Source of the DNA: Eledone cirrhosa
Taxonomy: Eukaryota > Mollusca > Cephalopoda > Octopoda > Eledonidae
Reading direction: 5' to 3'
Assembly (NCBI GenBank): GCA_964016885.1
Contig: OZ024741.1
Location: 32,219,450-32,283,449 of the forward strand
Length of the DNA: 64,000 nucleotides
The position numbers and the translations under genes are program-made. Shown piece by piece: positions 43,842 to 52,937 of this stretch. The notes under the pieces are model-generated. The model did not search any database. It was not told where the DNA came from and saw nothing but the letters and a program-made list of their open reading frames with translations. How positions within the stretch are numbered: the stretch's first letter is position 1; every line of letters starts with the position of its first letter.

Positions 43842-44580
43842 TTAATATTTTTTAAGGCAACGCTTGTAATAACTCTAGTTAAAGATGATATATATTAATA
43901 ATACATTATCGTTGTAATGTAATTAGATTATATTATTGTTATTTTATAAATGATCTTATAAATATTATTGTAAGATGTATAAAAATATTTTCAGACTTTT
44001 AATATAAACAACTACAAAAAACAATCAATATTAAATTAATATATTTTACATAATAATTGTTATAGTTGAATTAATAAAAATTAAATATTACATACACATA
44101 GTCTAACATAATAATAAAAAAATAATCTAACATAATAATAATAAAATAATATAACATAAAACGAACAACAATATGGACAAATATAGAAGTAAATATGATA
44201 CAACCAATATTATAATCATGTTATAGCGAAGTGAAAAAAAATAGTTAATATAAATTTAAAAAAATCATATATAAATTAACAATATAACTTACCAAAACGA
44301 GAAAAATGTTTTGATGATAAACTACGAAATACAGGAAAAAAGATTCGAGAGCGAAACGATAAATAAACGTGCAAAGTGGCTGATGCTTTTGAGCAACAAT
44401 TACTCTCATTGGTTGATTAGCCAATAAGACGATGAAATGAGCCAATAAGACGATACATTACAAAAGATGTTTGGCAGGGTTCACCACGGCCGGCGAAACC
44501 CCTTGAATGTTTTATTCACAAGCTACGCATATATGTCTGACATGCAAACAAAACACTCTGTTGTTAGTCACTGCGTGTCT
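43842..44580. other. Very AT-rich unique DNA
   Basis: Many ATAATAATAAAATAAT runs (44100-44160). GGCCGGCGAAACCCC at 44480 is a short GC-rich spot. No gene recognised. Confidence 0.45.
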
Positions 44581-44582
44581 AA

Positions 44583-44765
44583 CATATATATATATATATA
44601 TATATATATAACGAAGAAAATGTGGTAAGCAACCAAGTGGACCATAACGCACCAAAGTACTCAATACTTAGGGTAGTAGAGGGGGTAATAGGAACAAATA
44701 AGACCCCGACGGCTGAGCTCAAGCCGTTTCGACGGCTGAGCTCAGCCGTCGGGGTCTTATTTGTT

Positions 44766-44770
<5 letters not shown>
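44583..44770. mobile_element. Foldback element, GACCCCGACGGC family, copy 3 with flank
   Basis: The flank 44613-44687 (ACCATAACGCACCAAAGTAC, CAATACTTAGGGTAGTAGAG) equals the flanks of copies 1 and 2. The palindrome 44688-44770 has an outer stem from ATAGGAAC to GACCCCG and two inner hairpins with GGCTGAGCTCAGCC-type symmetry, i.e. a three-way-junction shape with GAAA at one joint on the minus strand. Confidence 0.88.
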
Positions 44771-44812
<42 letters not shown>

Positions 44813-44934
44813 ATTATGTAATAAACAACATAAGGCAATTATTCCATTTACCAGTGGTTTCTTAAAAGCAAAAGGTTTTGCTTTCAATCCTCAGAATGAA
44901 AAATCCTGGTTTGTTTATTGAATATGGATTCATT

Positions 44935-44980
<46 letters not shown>
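44771..44980. repeat. TA tracts with a short unique spacer
   Basis: TA runs at 44768-44808 and 44938-44980. Between them is an unassigned 130-bp stretch. Confidence 0.85.
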
Positions 44981-44983
<3 letters not shown>

Positions 44984-45145
44984 TAAAATAACAAATTAAG
45001 GTTTAAGCAAATAATCGCTGCTTTCACCCTTAACGGGATCTTCTGAAACTAACAAAGTCAATCTGTAAACGCAGAACTGGATATTTCAAAAAACGTTGCA
45101 ACCGGAGGAAGACAGGAAGACGATATTTTGGTTCGTGGAAACGTT
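44981..45145 (-). mobile_element. Family 5 repeat unit, single copy
   Basis: ATTAAAATAACAAATTAAGG, ATCGCTGCTTTCACCC, TAACGGGATCTTCTGAAACT, GTTGCAACCGGAGGAAGAC and TTTGGTTCGTGGAAACG are shared with 50452-50620. Confidence 0.85.
45000..45050 (-). ncRNA. Hammerhead-like fold with altered core, family 5
   Basis: Minus strand: stem I AGTTT with AAACC (four pairs), core CAGAAGA (U4 of CUGANGA is A), stem II TCCC-GTTAA-GGGT, GAA, stem III AGCA/TGCT with a 9-nt loop, then U as the cleavage base. All three stems are conserved with the copy at 50468. The changed U4 makes normal hammerhead activity doubtful. Confidence 0.5.
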
Positions 45146-45146
45146 C

Positions 45147-45184
45147 GCTGGCAAAGAACGGGTTTTTTCCCGTTCTTTGTCAGC
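45147..45184. other. Strong hairpin, 16-bp stem
   Basis: CGCTGGCAAAGAACGGG, T-run, CCCGTTCTTTGTCAGCG; arms pair almost perfectly. GGGTTTTTTCCCGTTCTTTG is repeated immediately to the right. Sits at the junction of the family 5 unit and a SINE-like repeat. Confidence 0.85.
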
Positions 45185-45204
45185 GGGTTTTTTCCCGTTC
45201 TTTG

Positions 45205-45585
45205 TCAAGACAGAATTCTAGGAGAAGGAAAACTCTGATATAACACCTGCAATGGTATCCAATGATGTTGACTTGTTCTTCTTTTTGGTAAATATCATCT
45301 TGGTTAAGAGAGTTGGACTTGCTTTGTGCAGTGCCTTTGCTCACTATAAAAGCTTCACGGCACATGCATTGCTTTATATCTGGAGATATCTCTGCACTTG
45401 TCGTCACATGGTACCATGGGCCCAGCACAATGTGTCAATAATTGTCACAAGTGTAGTGTTTGTACCAGAGTTTTCAAGTCACTGGCTGGACTAAAAAGTG
45501 ACACTCGTTCAGCGCATCCGTAGGGGTTCTCCTACATGGATATAAAGTAGTAGCCGTACTCGAAAACGAGTTGACAGCCACCATA
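45205..45585 (+). mobile_element. SINE-like repeat with zinc-finger tail, copy 4, 5' truncated
   Basis: Starts at GACAGAATTCTAGGAGAAGG and follows the family to ACTCGAAAACGAGT and GACAGCCACCAT. The finger segment is degenerate (CACAAGTGTAGTGTTTGTAC as in the others). Confidence 0.85.
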
Positions 45586-46245
45586 TCTATGTATATAAAG
45601 TTGTATTCCTGTCCGTTTGTTTCTTCACGAACTACTCCTATGGTTTTGGACATAGACCTCCATAACCATATATATTCTGAAACTACATTGCCCAATGGTA
45701 TATGGATAGGTAGAGTTCATTTTAATCAAAGGGTTCCCCGGGGGCACAAAACCCCGCTGAAAACCCCGGCTGAAAATGTTCTCCCTTCGATTTATATGAA
45801 ATGTAAATGACAAGATATGATGCCTATTCACAAAATCTCAGCATATATCAATAATATTAAGACACCCTAATTGGGGTTAAACACCCTATTAGGGTTCCCC
45901 AGAAAGCACAAACCACCGTTCAGTATTTTTCCCTTCGATTTATATGAAACTTAAACCATAGGTAAATGACAAGATATGATGCCTATTCACAAAAGTTTTG
46001 AATTGATATTTTGAAAAACATTATTTACAAGAAACAAAATAAGAATAATATCTAATAATGTAATTTTGATTTGATATATTACAACAAATAATGTTTTCCA
46101 ATTTTTCATGCATTACATTTTACATTGAGTAATATTGAAATGCAGAGTTTTTCTTCATAAATTATATCACTGATTTAAAATCAATCATCATTTTCTTACA
46201 AAAAAAAAAGTGTGAAACGCAGCAAGGCGCGGATAATTCGGCTAG
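45586..46245 (+). mobile_element. Candidate non-autonomous Helitron
   Basis: Begins A|TCTATGTATATAAAGTTG and ends GATAATTCGGCTAG|T, matching Helitron termini (5' TC, 3' CTAG, inserted between A and T). Contains an internal duplication: CTTCGATTTATATGAAA and GACAAGATATGATGCCTATT each occur twice, near 45786 and 45934. The usual 3' hairpin is weak. No coding. Confidence 0.55.
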
Positions 46246-46600
46246 TTTATATATATATGTGTATATATGTGTATGTGTCTGTACATATATATGTATGTGT
46301 CTGTACATATGCATCTGTGTGTGTGGGACGCACACATGCAAGGAATTGATCGTGCAAACACACATGCTCGAGTTATTCAGAAACAAGTCCCCGCATAACA
46401 TAATTGTAACTATATATAGCCCCGGACATTGTATTAGCCTCACATAAAAACAGCTCACGTCACTTTGTGACAGGGTGGTTTAAATTGAGTAAAATAACTA
46501 GTTAAGTAAATCAGAAATAAAAATCTTACATTTATACATACTTACACATACACACATAAACACATATATGGACACATCCATACATCTAGAGATGTCATGA
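46246..46600. other. TG/TATG tracts and unassigned DNA
   Basis: TATGTG runs to 46320, then no recognised family. Confidence 0.5.
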
Positions 46601-46805
46601 ATAGACCTGTCATTTTTATCTAAAGACATTTTTTCCAATTACAACCCGACCATCCCCTCAATCTATCTTATATCTCATTCTTTCTACTGATGAAGGACTA
46701 GAATCCGAAACGTTAAGACCCTCCTCCTGCTATATCAAGCGTTAACCTAATATATCCCTTCCATATATACTGTACCGATTGTGTTGTTATTTCTGTTTAC
46801 CTTAT
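46600..46805 (+). mobile_element. Retroelement 3' tail, family 6, copy 1
   Basis: CCTGTCATTTTTATCTAAAG, TCAATCTATCTTATATCTCA, CTGATGAAGGACTAGAATCC, ATATCAAGCGTTAACCTAAT and GTGTTGTTATTTCTGTTTAC. A second copy is at 57465-57672; both end at the same base and run into TA/TATG. Resembles tails of Penelope-like elements by its hammerhead-like core. Confidence 0.75.
46682..46718 (+). ncRNA. Minimal hammerhead-like motif, family 6, copy 1
   Basis: Core CTGATGA (46687-46693), stem II GGAC with ATCC (one C-A mismatch), GAA (46707-46709), then ACGT as a two-pair stem III and U. Stem I TCTA/AAGA has a mismatch next to the core, so pairing is weaker than in copy 2. Confidence 0.45.
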
Positions 46806-46829
46806 AAATATGTATGTATGAATGTGTGT

Positions 46830-46866
46830 GTGTGTTTAAATATATATATTTAAACACACACACACG

Positions 46867-46937
<71 letters not shown>
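46830..46937. repeat. (CA)n and (TA)n microsatellites
   Basis: CA run with a few breaks, then TA. Confidence 0.97.
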
Positions 46938-46940
<3 letters not shown>

Positions 46941-47028
46941 GGAACATGACCCCGACAGCAGGGCTCCAGCCGTTTCGACTGCTGTTTCTGCCGTCGAGGT
47001 CATACTTGTTCCTATTACCCACTCTACT
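46938..47028. mobile_element. Foldback element, GACCCCGACGGC family, copy 4
   Basis: ATAGGAACATGACCCCGACA ... GTCGAGGTCATACTTGTTCC. Inner hairpins have changed sequence (GACTGCTGTTTCTGCCGTC) while keeping pairing. Followed by TACCCACTCTACTACACTA as in copy 1. Confidence 0.85.
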
Positions 47029-47122
47029 ACACTAATTTACCTTGGTCGCCCTTGAAATATATATAATAAAATAATTATGGTTTTAAAAATATAGTTTCCA
47101 TTTATTAATATATTGTATATTT
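47029..47122. other. Short AT-rich spacer
   Basis: Nothing recognised. Confidence 0.5.
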
Positions 47123-47123
47123 G

Positions 47124-47316
47124 GGTGGTGGATTGGCAGTATCGCTAGAGGCGTCGGACACCATACTTTGACGCATAGAGTTACCGCCCTTGCCATTCTG
47201 AGTTCAAATCCCGCCGAGGTTAACTTTGCCTTTCATCCTTACGGGGTCGATAAAATAAAGTACCAGTAATGTACTGGGTAATTACTGGCCTTGTGCCAAA
47301 AGTAGAAACAATATAT
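47124..47316 (+). mobile_element. Cephalopod tRNA-derived SINE
   Basis: GGTGGTGGATTGGCAGTATC, GCCATTCTGAGTTCAAATCC, CTTACGGGGTCGATAAAATA and AAAAGTAGAAACAATATATT. Complete. Confidence 0.93.
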
Positions 47317-47406
47317 TGTATATTTACTACACTCATTGTTGAGTGCTTTATAATAGTTATAAACATTTTTAACCTTGTTGAATCCCATCAAATTAAATAT
47401 AACCCC

Positions 47407-47445
<39 letters not shown>
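47317..47445. other. Spacer ending in a TA tract
   Basis: Unassigned DNA, then a TA run at 47410-47445. Confidence 0.5.
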
Positions 47446-47449
<4 letters not shown>

Positions 47450-47680
47450 CTTTAGGTTTGTTGGTTCTCCACTGGATAGAATTGGTCAATCTTGGTGTAA
47501 TATTATGGAGAGTACTCAACGTAGTGCAGTTCACCCGTCTTCGTTCGTGTGGTTGGTGGTGCGAATACTGAGTTAATTAAAAATAAAATAACAGGAGGCT
47601 GGACTGGTGTAAATCCTTGAAAGGTTTATTATACTATGATCATTTCAATGACCGGGTTCCATATATATATATATATATGT
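47446..47680. mobile_element. Fragment of the giant-palindrome family
   Basis: 47455-47580 matches, inverted, 55515-55650; 47585-47665 matches 52832-52912 (AACAGGAGGCTGGA, AATCCTTGAAAGGTTTATTA, GATCATTTCAATGACCGGGT). It stops inside stem II of the hammerhead, at a TA run. Confidence 0.85.
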
Positions 47681-47870
47681 ATAACATATAACATATAACG
47701 TTCAGCTGTAGAAAGGGATAGAGGGCGATAGAGACTGTCAGAGAAACAGACAGACATTAAGGTAGAAAGAGAGTGTATCGTAAAGATGTTGTGAAATACA
47801 GAATGAGCGAATGAGGTAATAAGTGAAAACATTTCAAAGAATAAAATAAATATAAGCAGAGGGGAAAACT
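47681..47870. other. Unassigned DNA
   Basis: No family recognised. Confidence 0.5.
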
Positions 47871-47990
47871 GCGTGTGTGTCTGTCTGTGAGTGTGTGTGT
47901 GTGTCTGTGAGTGTTTGTGTCTGTAAGTGTGTGTGTCTGTGAGTGTGTGTGTGAGTGTCTGTCAGTGTGTGTGTGTGTGTGAGAGAGAAT
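47871..47990. repeat. TG minisatellite-like tract
   Basis: Irregular TG, TCTG and TGAG units. Confidence 0.93.
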
Positions 47991-48920
47991 GAGAGAAAAT
48001 TATTTGTATAACTATGCACCTGTCAAATGTAAAATGTTCAAGAACATAGATAACATCATCAAGCCGACATATTTGAAAATCAGATCTGACCTTTAAAGTG
48101 GAGGTTAGCATTTTGAAATACAACATTGTAGAAAATAAGTGGAAGACAAAATATATATTAGTTTGCCGTTTAGTTCTAGCCTCATTTCAGCTCGCCTCGT
48201 TAGAGTTTTCAACTTTTACATGGAAGGAAGGTGCAGGTGGAGAGAGGGAAGTACACTTCGTCGGTAAATTTACCAAATGATGCGTAAAACTAACGAAATT
48301 GGGAAGAGTGGATGTGTCTACTCTCAACGTGTGTCTATAGGTTGACCAGTCAATGAGAGGTTGGACAAACTACTCGTCATTGATGGTCAGGGTAAATGTG
48401 GAACTGTGAGGTTCCTCAATTGGACCTAGGTATTTAGTTCTCTCTACAACGAGGAAATAGTCTTTCCACCTCTCCTAATATCTACCACTGTGAAGGCCGC
48501 TGCCTCCATCGCAATTACTTTAAGTAGAGGCAAAAGGAACACCCCGAACACCGCTATCCCACCAGTGCAAAAGCTGAAACATAAAACAAGAATAAAACTA
48601 GCACAGATCAATACCTTCACAGCAATAACAACATCATGAACAATAGCAACAACGATAACAATAACAACAAATATAACAATACATTTGCAGCAACAGCTGC
48701 CAAAATTACCAAACCTGTTTTTTACGTACGTTGCTGAAAAGGATAGATGATTGGCTCAAGTAGCGAAACTGAAACAATTGGAAACATCCTGGACTGCCGT
48801 AGCGATGACCATCTCTCATCCCGAGAAATTGACAGAAACGCACAGGAATATGTTCACGTACAAATGCTTATCCACAGACACGAGTTGGCCGGAGCCAACC
48901 AATCAAGCAGTCGTCGAAGG
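47991..48920. other. Unique DNA, no gene recognised
   Basis: Contains an AAC/AACA-rich stretch (48590-48690). Two overlapping frames at 48747-49035 run into the next SINE and have no motif. Confidence 0.45.
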
Positions 48921-48922
48921 AA

Positions 48923-49110
48923 ATATTTGTTTCTACTTTTGGCACAAGGCCAGCAATTACCCCAGTGTATTACTGGTACTTTATTTTATCGACCCCGTAA
49001 GGATGAAAGGTAAAGTTAACCTCAACGGGATTTGAACTAAGAATGGCAAGTGCCGTAACTCTATGCGTCAAAGCATGGCGTCCTACCCTCTAATCCACCG
49101 CCCTTGGTAT
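48923..49110 (-). mobile_element. Cephalopod tRNA-derived SINE
   Basis: TTTCTACTTTTGGCACAAGG, ATCGACCCCGTAAGGATG, GGGATTTGAACTAAG (B box), CAAAGCATGGCGTCC and TCCACCGCCC in reverse-complement order. A few bases of the A-box region are deleted. Confidence 0.92.
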
Positions 49111-49234
49111 TCTCTTCACTTCTAACATAACTTCCAATTTATTAATTGACTAGCTGAGGTACCCAGCTTTGCCAAGGTTAACAAATGATAAGACAAGACC
49201 GGCAGAAGAGAAAACGTCTGTATTGAATGTATTC

Positions 49235-49412
49235 TCTTGTTTACAGTGTGTGTGTATTGTGTGAGTGTGTGTGTGTTCGTGTGTGTGTATATATATATGT
49301 GTGTGTGTATGTGTATATATATATGTGTGTGTGTGTGTGCCTGTGTTAGTGTTCGTGTGTGTGCGTGTGTGTGTGCGTGTGCGTGTGTGTTTGTGGGTGT
49401 GTGTGTAAACCA
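49235..49412. repeat. TG-rich microsatellite inside the Helitron
   Basis: Irregular TG, TATA and TGCG runs. Confidence 0.95.
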
Positions 49413-50079
49413 CCGTTAAAATCGGAGACATAGGCCGCGAAACACGATCATCACAGACAACGAACTCGCAGAGAAAATCCCTTATGGTTGATTCCCAACC
49501 TGCTAGAAATGGCAATCAGGTTAGTTAGCATACGTGGTATGTCTTTCTTCTTCTTTGGTGTTATCAAATTAGTATCAATAAACTTTCCTGGATATACTCT
49601 CATCCCAATCCTGTACATAGTTTCCTATTGTCACTTCGTTTTTTTTCGTGTGATACGCGAAGGAACCAACCAACAAACATCTCTCATTTATATCTCTTTT
49701 ATTTGTTCATTCAAAATATTTTTCAGCTAATTCTGCCGTACAATATACATCAGCAATCGTTATCTAATGTTTAAAACATATGAATAGCTGCGATATATGC
49801 ACCATATCAATCAAAAATGATATGAGAATTGAATACCATACTAAAGCGCCAGTAAGCTTGCTAAGAACCTGCAGATAGAAATGTTAATAAATACAACATT
49901 TGGCTTGGGTAAACTTTAAGATGTTCTTTCATTTTATGTTTCTTTTCTCAGCCAGTACGTTAAAGAAAATTGATAGTTACAACAATAAAGGTTGAACAGA
50001 GAACACATTGTTTAACAAACTTTACAATAATTTGTACAACCATAATGGAAATTCCAAGTAACAGAAAATACATAAATTA

Positions 50080-50300
50080 CATTGTTAGAGCCTCAGAGTA
50101 TACAATATCTTTTGTTCGGCCCTCAGGAGCAAAGATGAAGAGATTGTTTGGAGAGCTCACCATAGAATTGACCATGGTTTTCCCAGATGAAGGCCAGCCA
50201 CTTTTAGGGTTTGACCCTGAGCTTTGTTGATAGTAATCGCGAAGCTTAGTCTCTCTGTTGCTCTAGTAACATTTTTTATCCTGGAAAATCTGATCTTGCG
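50080..50300 (-). pseudogene. Helitron helicase (Pif1-like) C-terminal remnant
   Basis: Minus strand: RATERLSFAITINKAQGQTL (late helicase motif, TINKAQGQT), then VAGLHLGKPW. After a frame change and a short deletion comes SPNNLFIFAPEGRTKDIVYS, then EALTM and a stop. The usual VALSR-type motif between the two is lost. In intact Helitrons this 5'-3' helicase unwinds DNA for rolling-circle transposition. The position near the middle, with sense toward the CTAG end, is as expected. Confidence 0.85.
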
Positions 50301-50451
50301 GCCAGGCTAGGAATTTTTGGGTGGCATATCGGCAGTAACAATGACGATAAGCCGTCTGTGCTTTCGGGAAATAAATACGTTTGTTTATATTTTGTTTTTG
50401 TTTATACAAAAATATCTGTACACGAATATATAATTATATATATACATATAT

Positions 50452-50640
50452 TAAAATAACAGATTAAAGTTTAAGCAAAAAATCGCTGCTTTCACCCTTA
50501 ACGGGATCTTCTGAAACTAAAAAAATCAATCTGTGAACGCAGAAGTAAATATTTCGAAAAGCGTTGCAACCGAAAGAAAACAGGAAGATGATACTTTGGT
50601 TTGTGAAAACGTTACGAATGTCGTATAACCGGAAGTGTTG
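50452..50640 (-). mobile_element. Family 5 repeat unit inside the Helitron
   Basis: Shares ATCGCTGCTTTCACCC, TTAACGGGATCTTCTGAAAC and CGTTGCAACCG with 44981-45110 and 41580. Its 3' neighbour GTATAACCGGAAGTGTTGAC also appears inverted near 36010. Confidence 0.82.
50468..50518 (-). ncRNA. Hammerhead-like fold with altered core, family 5 (best copy)
   Basis: Minus strand: stem I AGTTT (50518-50514) with AAACT (50472-50468), five perfect pairs; core CAGAAGA (50513-50507) where CUGAAGA is expected; stem II TCCC-GTTAA-GGGT; GAA (50493-50491); stem III AGCA/TGCT with a 9-nt loop; cleavage base U at 50473. Geometry is hammerhead throughout; only U4 differs. Confidence 0.55.
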
Positions 50641-50833
50641 ACAATTGAAAATTTTAAAGAATCGAATATTTAAATAATGTCTTTAATCTTTTAAAAAGAT
50701 TCCGTAGACAAAAATACCCTCACTTATTTACTTGGAACAAGTTACATCTCTGGTGCAAATTTGGTGCTGTTTGGTCCAGCCGTTTGGCGGAAAGTTTGTT
50801 GCCTACATACGGCCGTCAGCTTTATAGTATAGA

Positions 50834-51500
50834 TTAATTTAACCAATACATATATGTATATATTTAATATTTTCATGTTTATATCATCACATATTTATAT
50901 TATAACCACCAACACCACAACTATTTTCAACAATCATATTATTTTCACTTTTCTTCGCACACATACATATTTTTATTTATTTTTTATCATCTTCATTATA
51001 ACTTATTAATTATTATTTATTTATTAATTATTTTTATTTTTCTTTATCTTTTTTTCTTTTTTCTTCTTTCTTTTTCTCTCTATCTTTTTTTTCTTTTCTT
51101 TTTCTTTCTTCATTACTGATGTTGGGATTTGAATTTCTCTAATATATCACAAACGCCGTGTATAATTTTAATCAGTTTTTCTGATGATTTGGTTAAGCAT
51201 ACATTGTATTTAAAATTGAGTGACACAACTTCAAGTGATTAGCAATTTTTAGACAACTTAATCAATGAAACAATTGTTAATACTGTATATAAAACCCTTT
51301 TTGTACTGTTGACCATGTTATTCTTCACTCTTTCGCTATTATTACTCCAAGATTAACTTGCATAGGAATTCCCGAGAACTGACAAACTCGCTACGTAAGG
51401 AACCCTCTTGTTGAGTTAAACAACGTCGTACGCTAAAACTATCCACAATACGGAGTATTCACAACCTCTAACTGGATTACCTATGACGATTATTTGTTAT
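50834..51500. other. AT- and pyrimidine-rich stretch, possible retroelement tail
   Basis: TTTTTTCTTTTCTTTTTC runs near 51050-51110 and GTTAATACTGTATATAAAAC resemble the 3' non-coding region of the Penelope-like element at 30.0-30.9 kb. No coding, no hammerhead seen. Confidence 0.4.
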
Positions 51501-51544
51501 CCCATATATATATATGATGGACTCTCACGTCGATTCAACGTATG

Positions 51545-51745
51545 AGGGTTCAACGATCTTTTCAGTTCGTTGTTTTATGTTTAGGCCCCAAATAACACTT
51601 CAATCCAGCTGCTGATTTACACATCAATCCGCATTTGGTGCAGGTGACAGGATCTCGAACATAGCAGAGTGGGATGTCTGACTGGACTTTGGTGTTAGAT
51701 CTTATCTCACAGAGTTGGGCTAAACGAGTTTTCTCAATATATATA
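51545..51745 (-). pseudogene. LINE C-terminal zinc-finger fragment
   Basis: Minus strand: AQLCEIRSNTKVQSDIPLCY, then VTCTKCGLMCKSAAGLKCYL and PKHKTTN with a stop at 51562. This is the CxxC...GLK...H C-terminal finger of the LINE class at 8.2-11.9 kb; one His has become Tyr. Cut on its 5' side by a TA run at 51736. Confidence 0.78.
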
Positions 51746-51762
51746 TATATATATATATATAC
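51736..51762. repeat. (TA)n microsatellite
   Basis: Short TA run. Confidence 0.95.
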
Positions 51763-51779
51763 GTTATTCCGGGTTGAAT

Positions 51780-51949
51780 CGGAGGTAACCACCGTAAGTA
51801 AGGTACTCAATACATGGCAGAGTATAACAGTTTTAATATAGAAGAGATTCTACAGGACTAGAACTGTTTCATTCATTAGAAATCATCAGGAATGAGATTC
51901 CTGATGATTTCTAATGAATGAAACAGTTCTAGTCCTGTAGAATCTCTTC

Positions 51950-51960
<11 letters not shown>
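51780..51960. mobile_element. Palindromic element, family 4
   Basis: Arms 51838-51893 and 51898-51954 are almost perfect inverted copies (TATAGAAGAGATTCTACAGG on the left). The left flank ACCACCGTAAGTAAGGTACT relates to 40860. The right arm meets a TA run. Confidence 0.9.
51894..51946 (+). ncRNA. Type I hammerhead ribozyme, family 4
   Basis: Stem I GAGATTC (51894-51900) with GAATCTC (51940-51946), seven perfect pairs; core CTGATGA (51901-51907); stem II TTC-TAAT-GAA with a U-U mismatch at its base; GAA (51920-51922); stem III ACAG (51923-51926) with CTGT (51935-51938), loop TTCTAGTC; cleavage expected after A51939. The full core is present. The relative at 41001-41016 has ACAC/GTGT, a compensatory stem III change. 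Confidence 0.8.

Positions 51961-52023
<63 letters not shown>
51961..52023. repeat. (TA)n microsatellite
   Basis: About 31 TA units between the palindrome and a Helitron end. Confidence 0.98.
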
Positions 52024-52024
<1 letters not shown>

Positions 52025-52616
52025 TAGACCATCCGTCACCCGTCGGGTGACCCTCACTTCAAAATATTTTTAAAAAATCATGTTCACTTAAAATGAATTT
52101 TTAAATAATGAAAATATACACATACATGTATATAATGTGAAATGAAACTGGAAGGCCCATATATATATACCTGTGTGTATGTATATATATATATAACTGT
52201 GTGTATGTAAACACATATATATATGTATGTGTGTGTATATATATATCTATATACACACACATTCACATATTTATATACACAGCAACACTACCTGCTCTCT
52301 CTCTCTCTCTCTCTTTTTTCTTCTCTCTGTCTCCCCTCCCTATCTCAATATTTCTCTTTCAATCTACTCTCTGACAACCATTATCTCTTTCTCTCTATCC
52401 TTTTCTCTCTCTGTTTATGAAGGTACCCGGAAAAAACCCATATCTCTGGACACGTGGTCCGATTTACGCGAAACTTGTTTTATTCCATTTGTATCCCCAT
52501 TTCAAGGTTAACTTTCTTTGAAAGTATTTTCACCTTATGCGCCCTTTTGTTTGTATTACATTACAGACGAGCAAGCAAGCAGACAGGCCATCACAGAGTT
52601 GTAGTATCATATTAGA
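52024..52616 (-). mobile_element. Non-autonomous Helitron, complete copy
   Basis: Minus strand 5' end TCTAATATGATACTAC (52616); 3' end GTCACCCG-A-CGGGTGAC hairpin, then GGATGGTCTAG and T (52024). A stable hairpin about 10 nt before CTAG is the Helitron hallmark. Inside: TG/TA and TC microsatellites, GAAACTGGAAGGCCC, TTTATGAAGGTACCCGG and CAAGCAAGCAGACAGG. 593 bp, no coding. Confidence 0.78.
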
Positions 52617-52745
52617 CCACCAGTGACCCTTTGCGGTCACGTTCACTTCAAAATATTAAAAAAAATAATTTGTAAATAATTAAAATATACACTGACATAT
52701 ATATAATGTGAAATGAAACTGGAAGGCCCATATATATATACGTTT
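52613..52745 (-). mobile_element. Second Helitron copy abutting the first, 3' part
   Basis: TAGACCACCAGTGACC, hairpin GTGACC-CTTTGC-GGTCAC, CACTTCAAAATATTAAAA and AACTGGAAGGCCCATATA. The 5' part is replaced by TA repeats. Confidence 0.75.
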
Positions 52746-52751
52746 GTGTAT

Positions 52752-52752
52752 G

Positions 52753-52826
<74 letters not shown>
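52752..52826. repeat. (TA)n microsatellite
   Basis: About 37 TA units. Confidence 0.98.
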
Positions 52827-52831
<5 letters not shown>

Positions 52832-52879
52832 ATGAAATGACAGGAGGCTGGATTTGTGTAAATCCTTGAAAGGTTTATT

Positions 52880-52937
52880 ATACTATGATCATTTCAATGA
52901 CCGGGTTCCGTATGAATCCGGTGATATCATCAGGTAT
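52880..52937 (-). ncRNA. Type I hammerhead ribozyme, family 3, left arm
   Basis: Minus strand: stem I ATAC (52937-52934) with GTAT (52883-52880); core CTGATGA (52933-52927); stem II with ACCGG/CCGGT; GAA (52895-52893); stem III palindrome ATGATCAT (52892-52885); cleavage base A at 52884. Identical to the right-arm copy. Confidence 0.65.

Larger units (their letters stand above)
49150..50833 (-). mobile_element. Helitron with helicase remnant
   Basis: 5' end on the minus strand at 50833: TCTATACTATAAAGCTGACG. 3' end at 49150: GCAAAGCTGGGTACC, TCAGCTAG, then T. These are classic Helitron termini inserted between A and T. Length 1684 bp. Inside are a TG-rich microsatellite, the last part of a Pif1-type helicase gene and a family 5 hammerhead-like unit. 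The replication-initiator (HUH) domain and most of the helicase are missing, so it is internally deleted. Confidence 0.85.
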
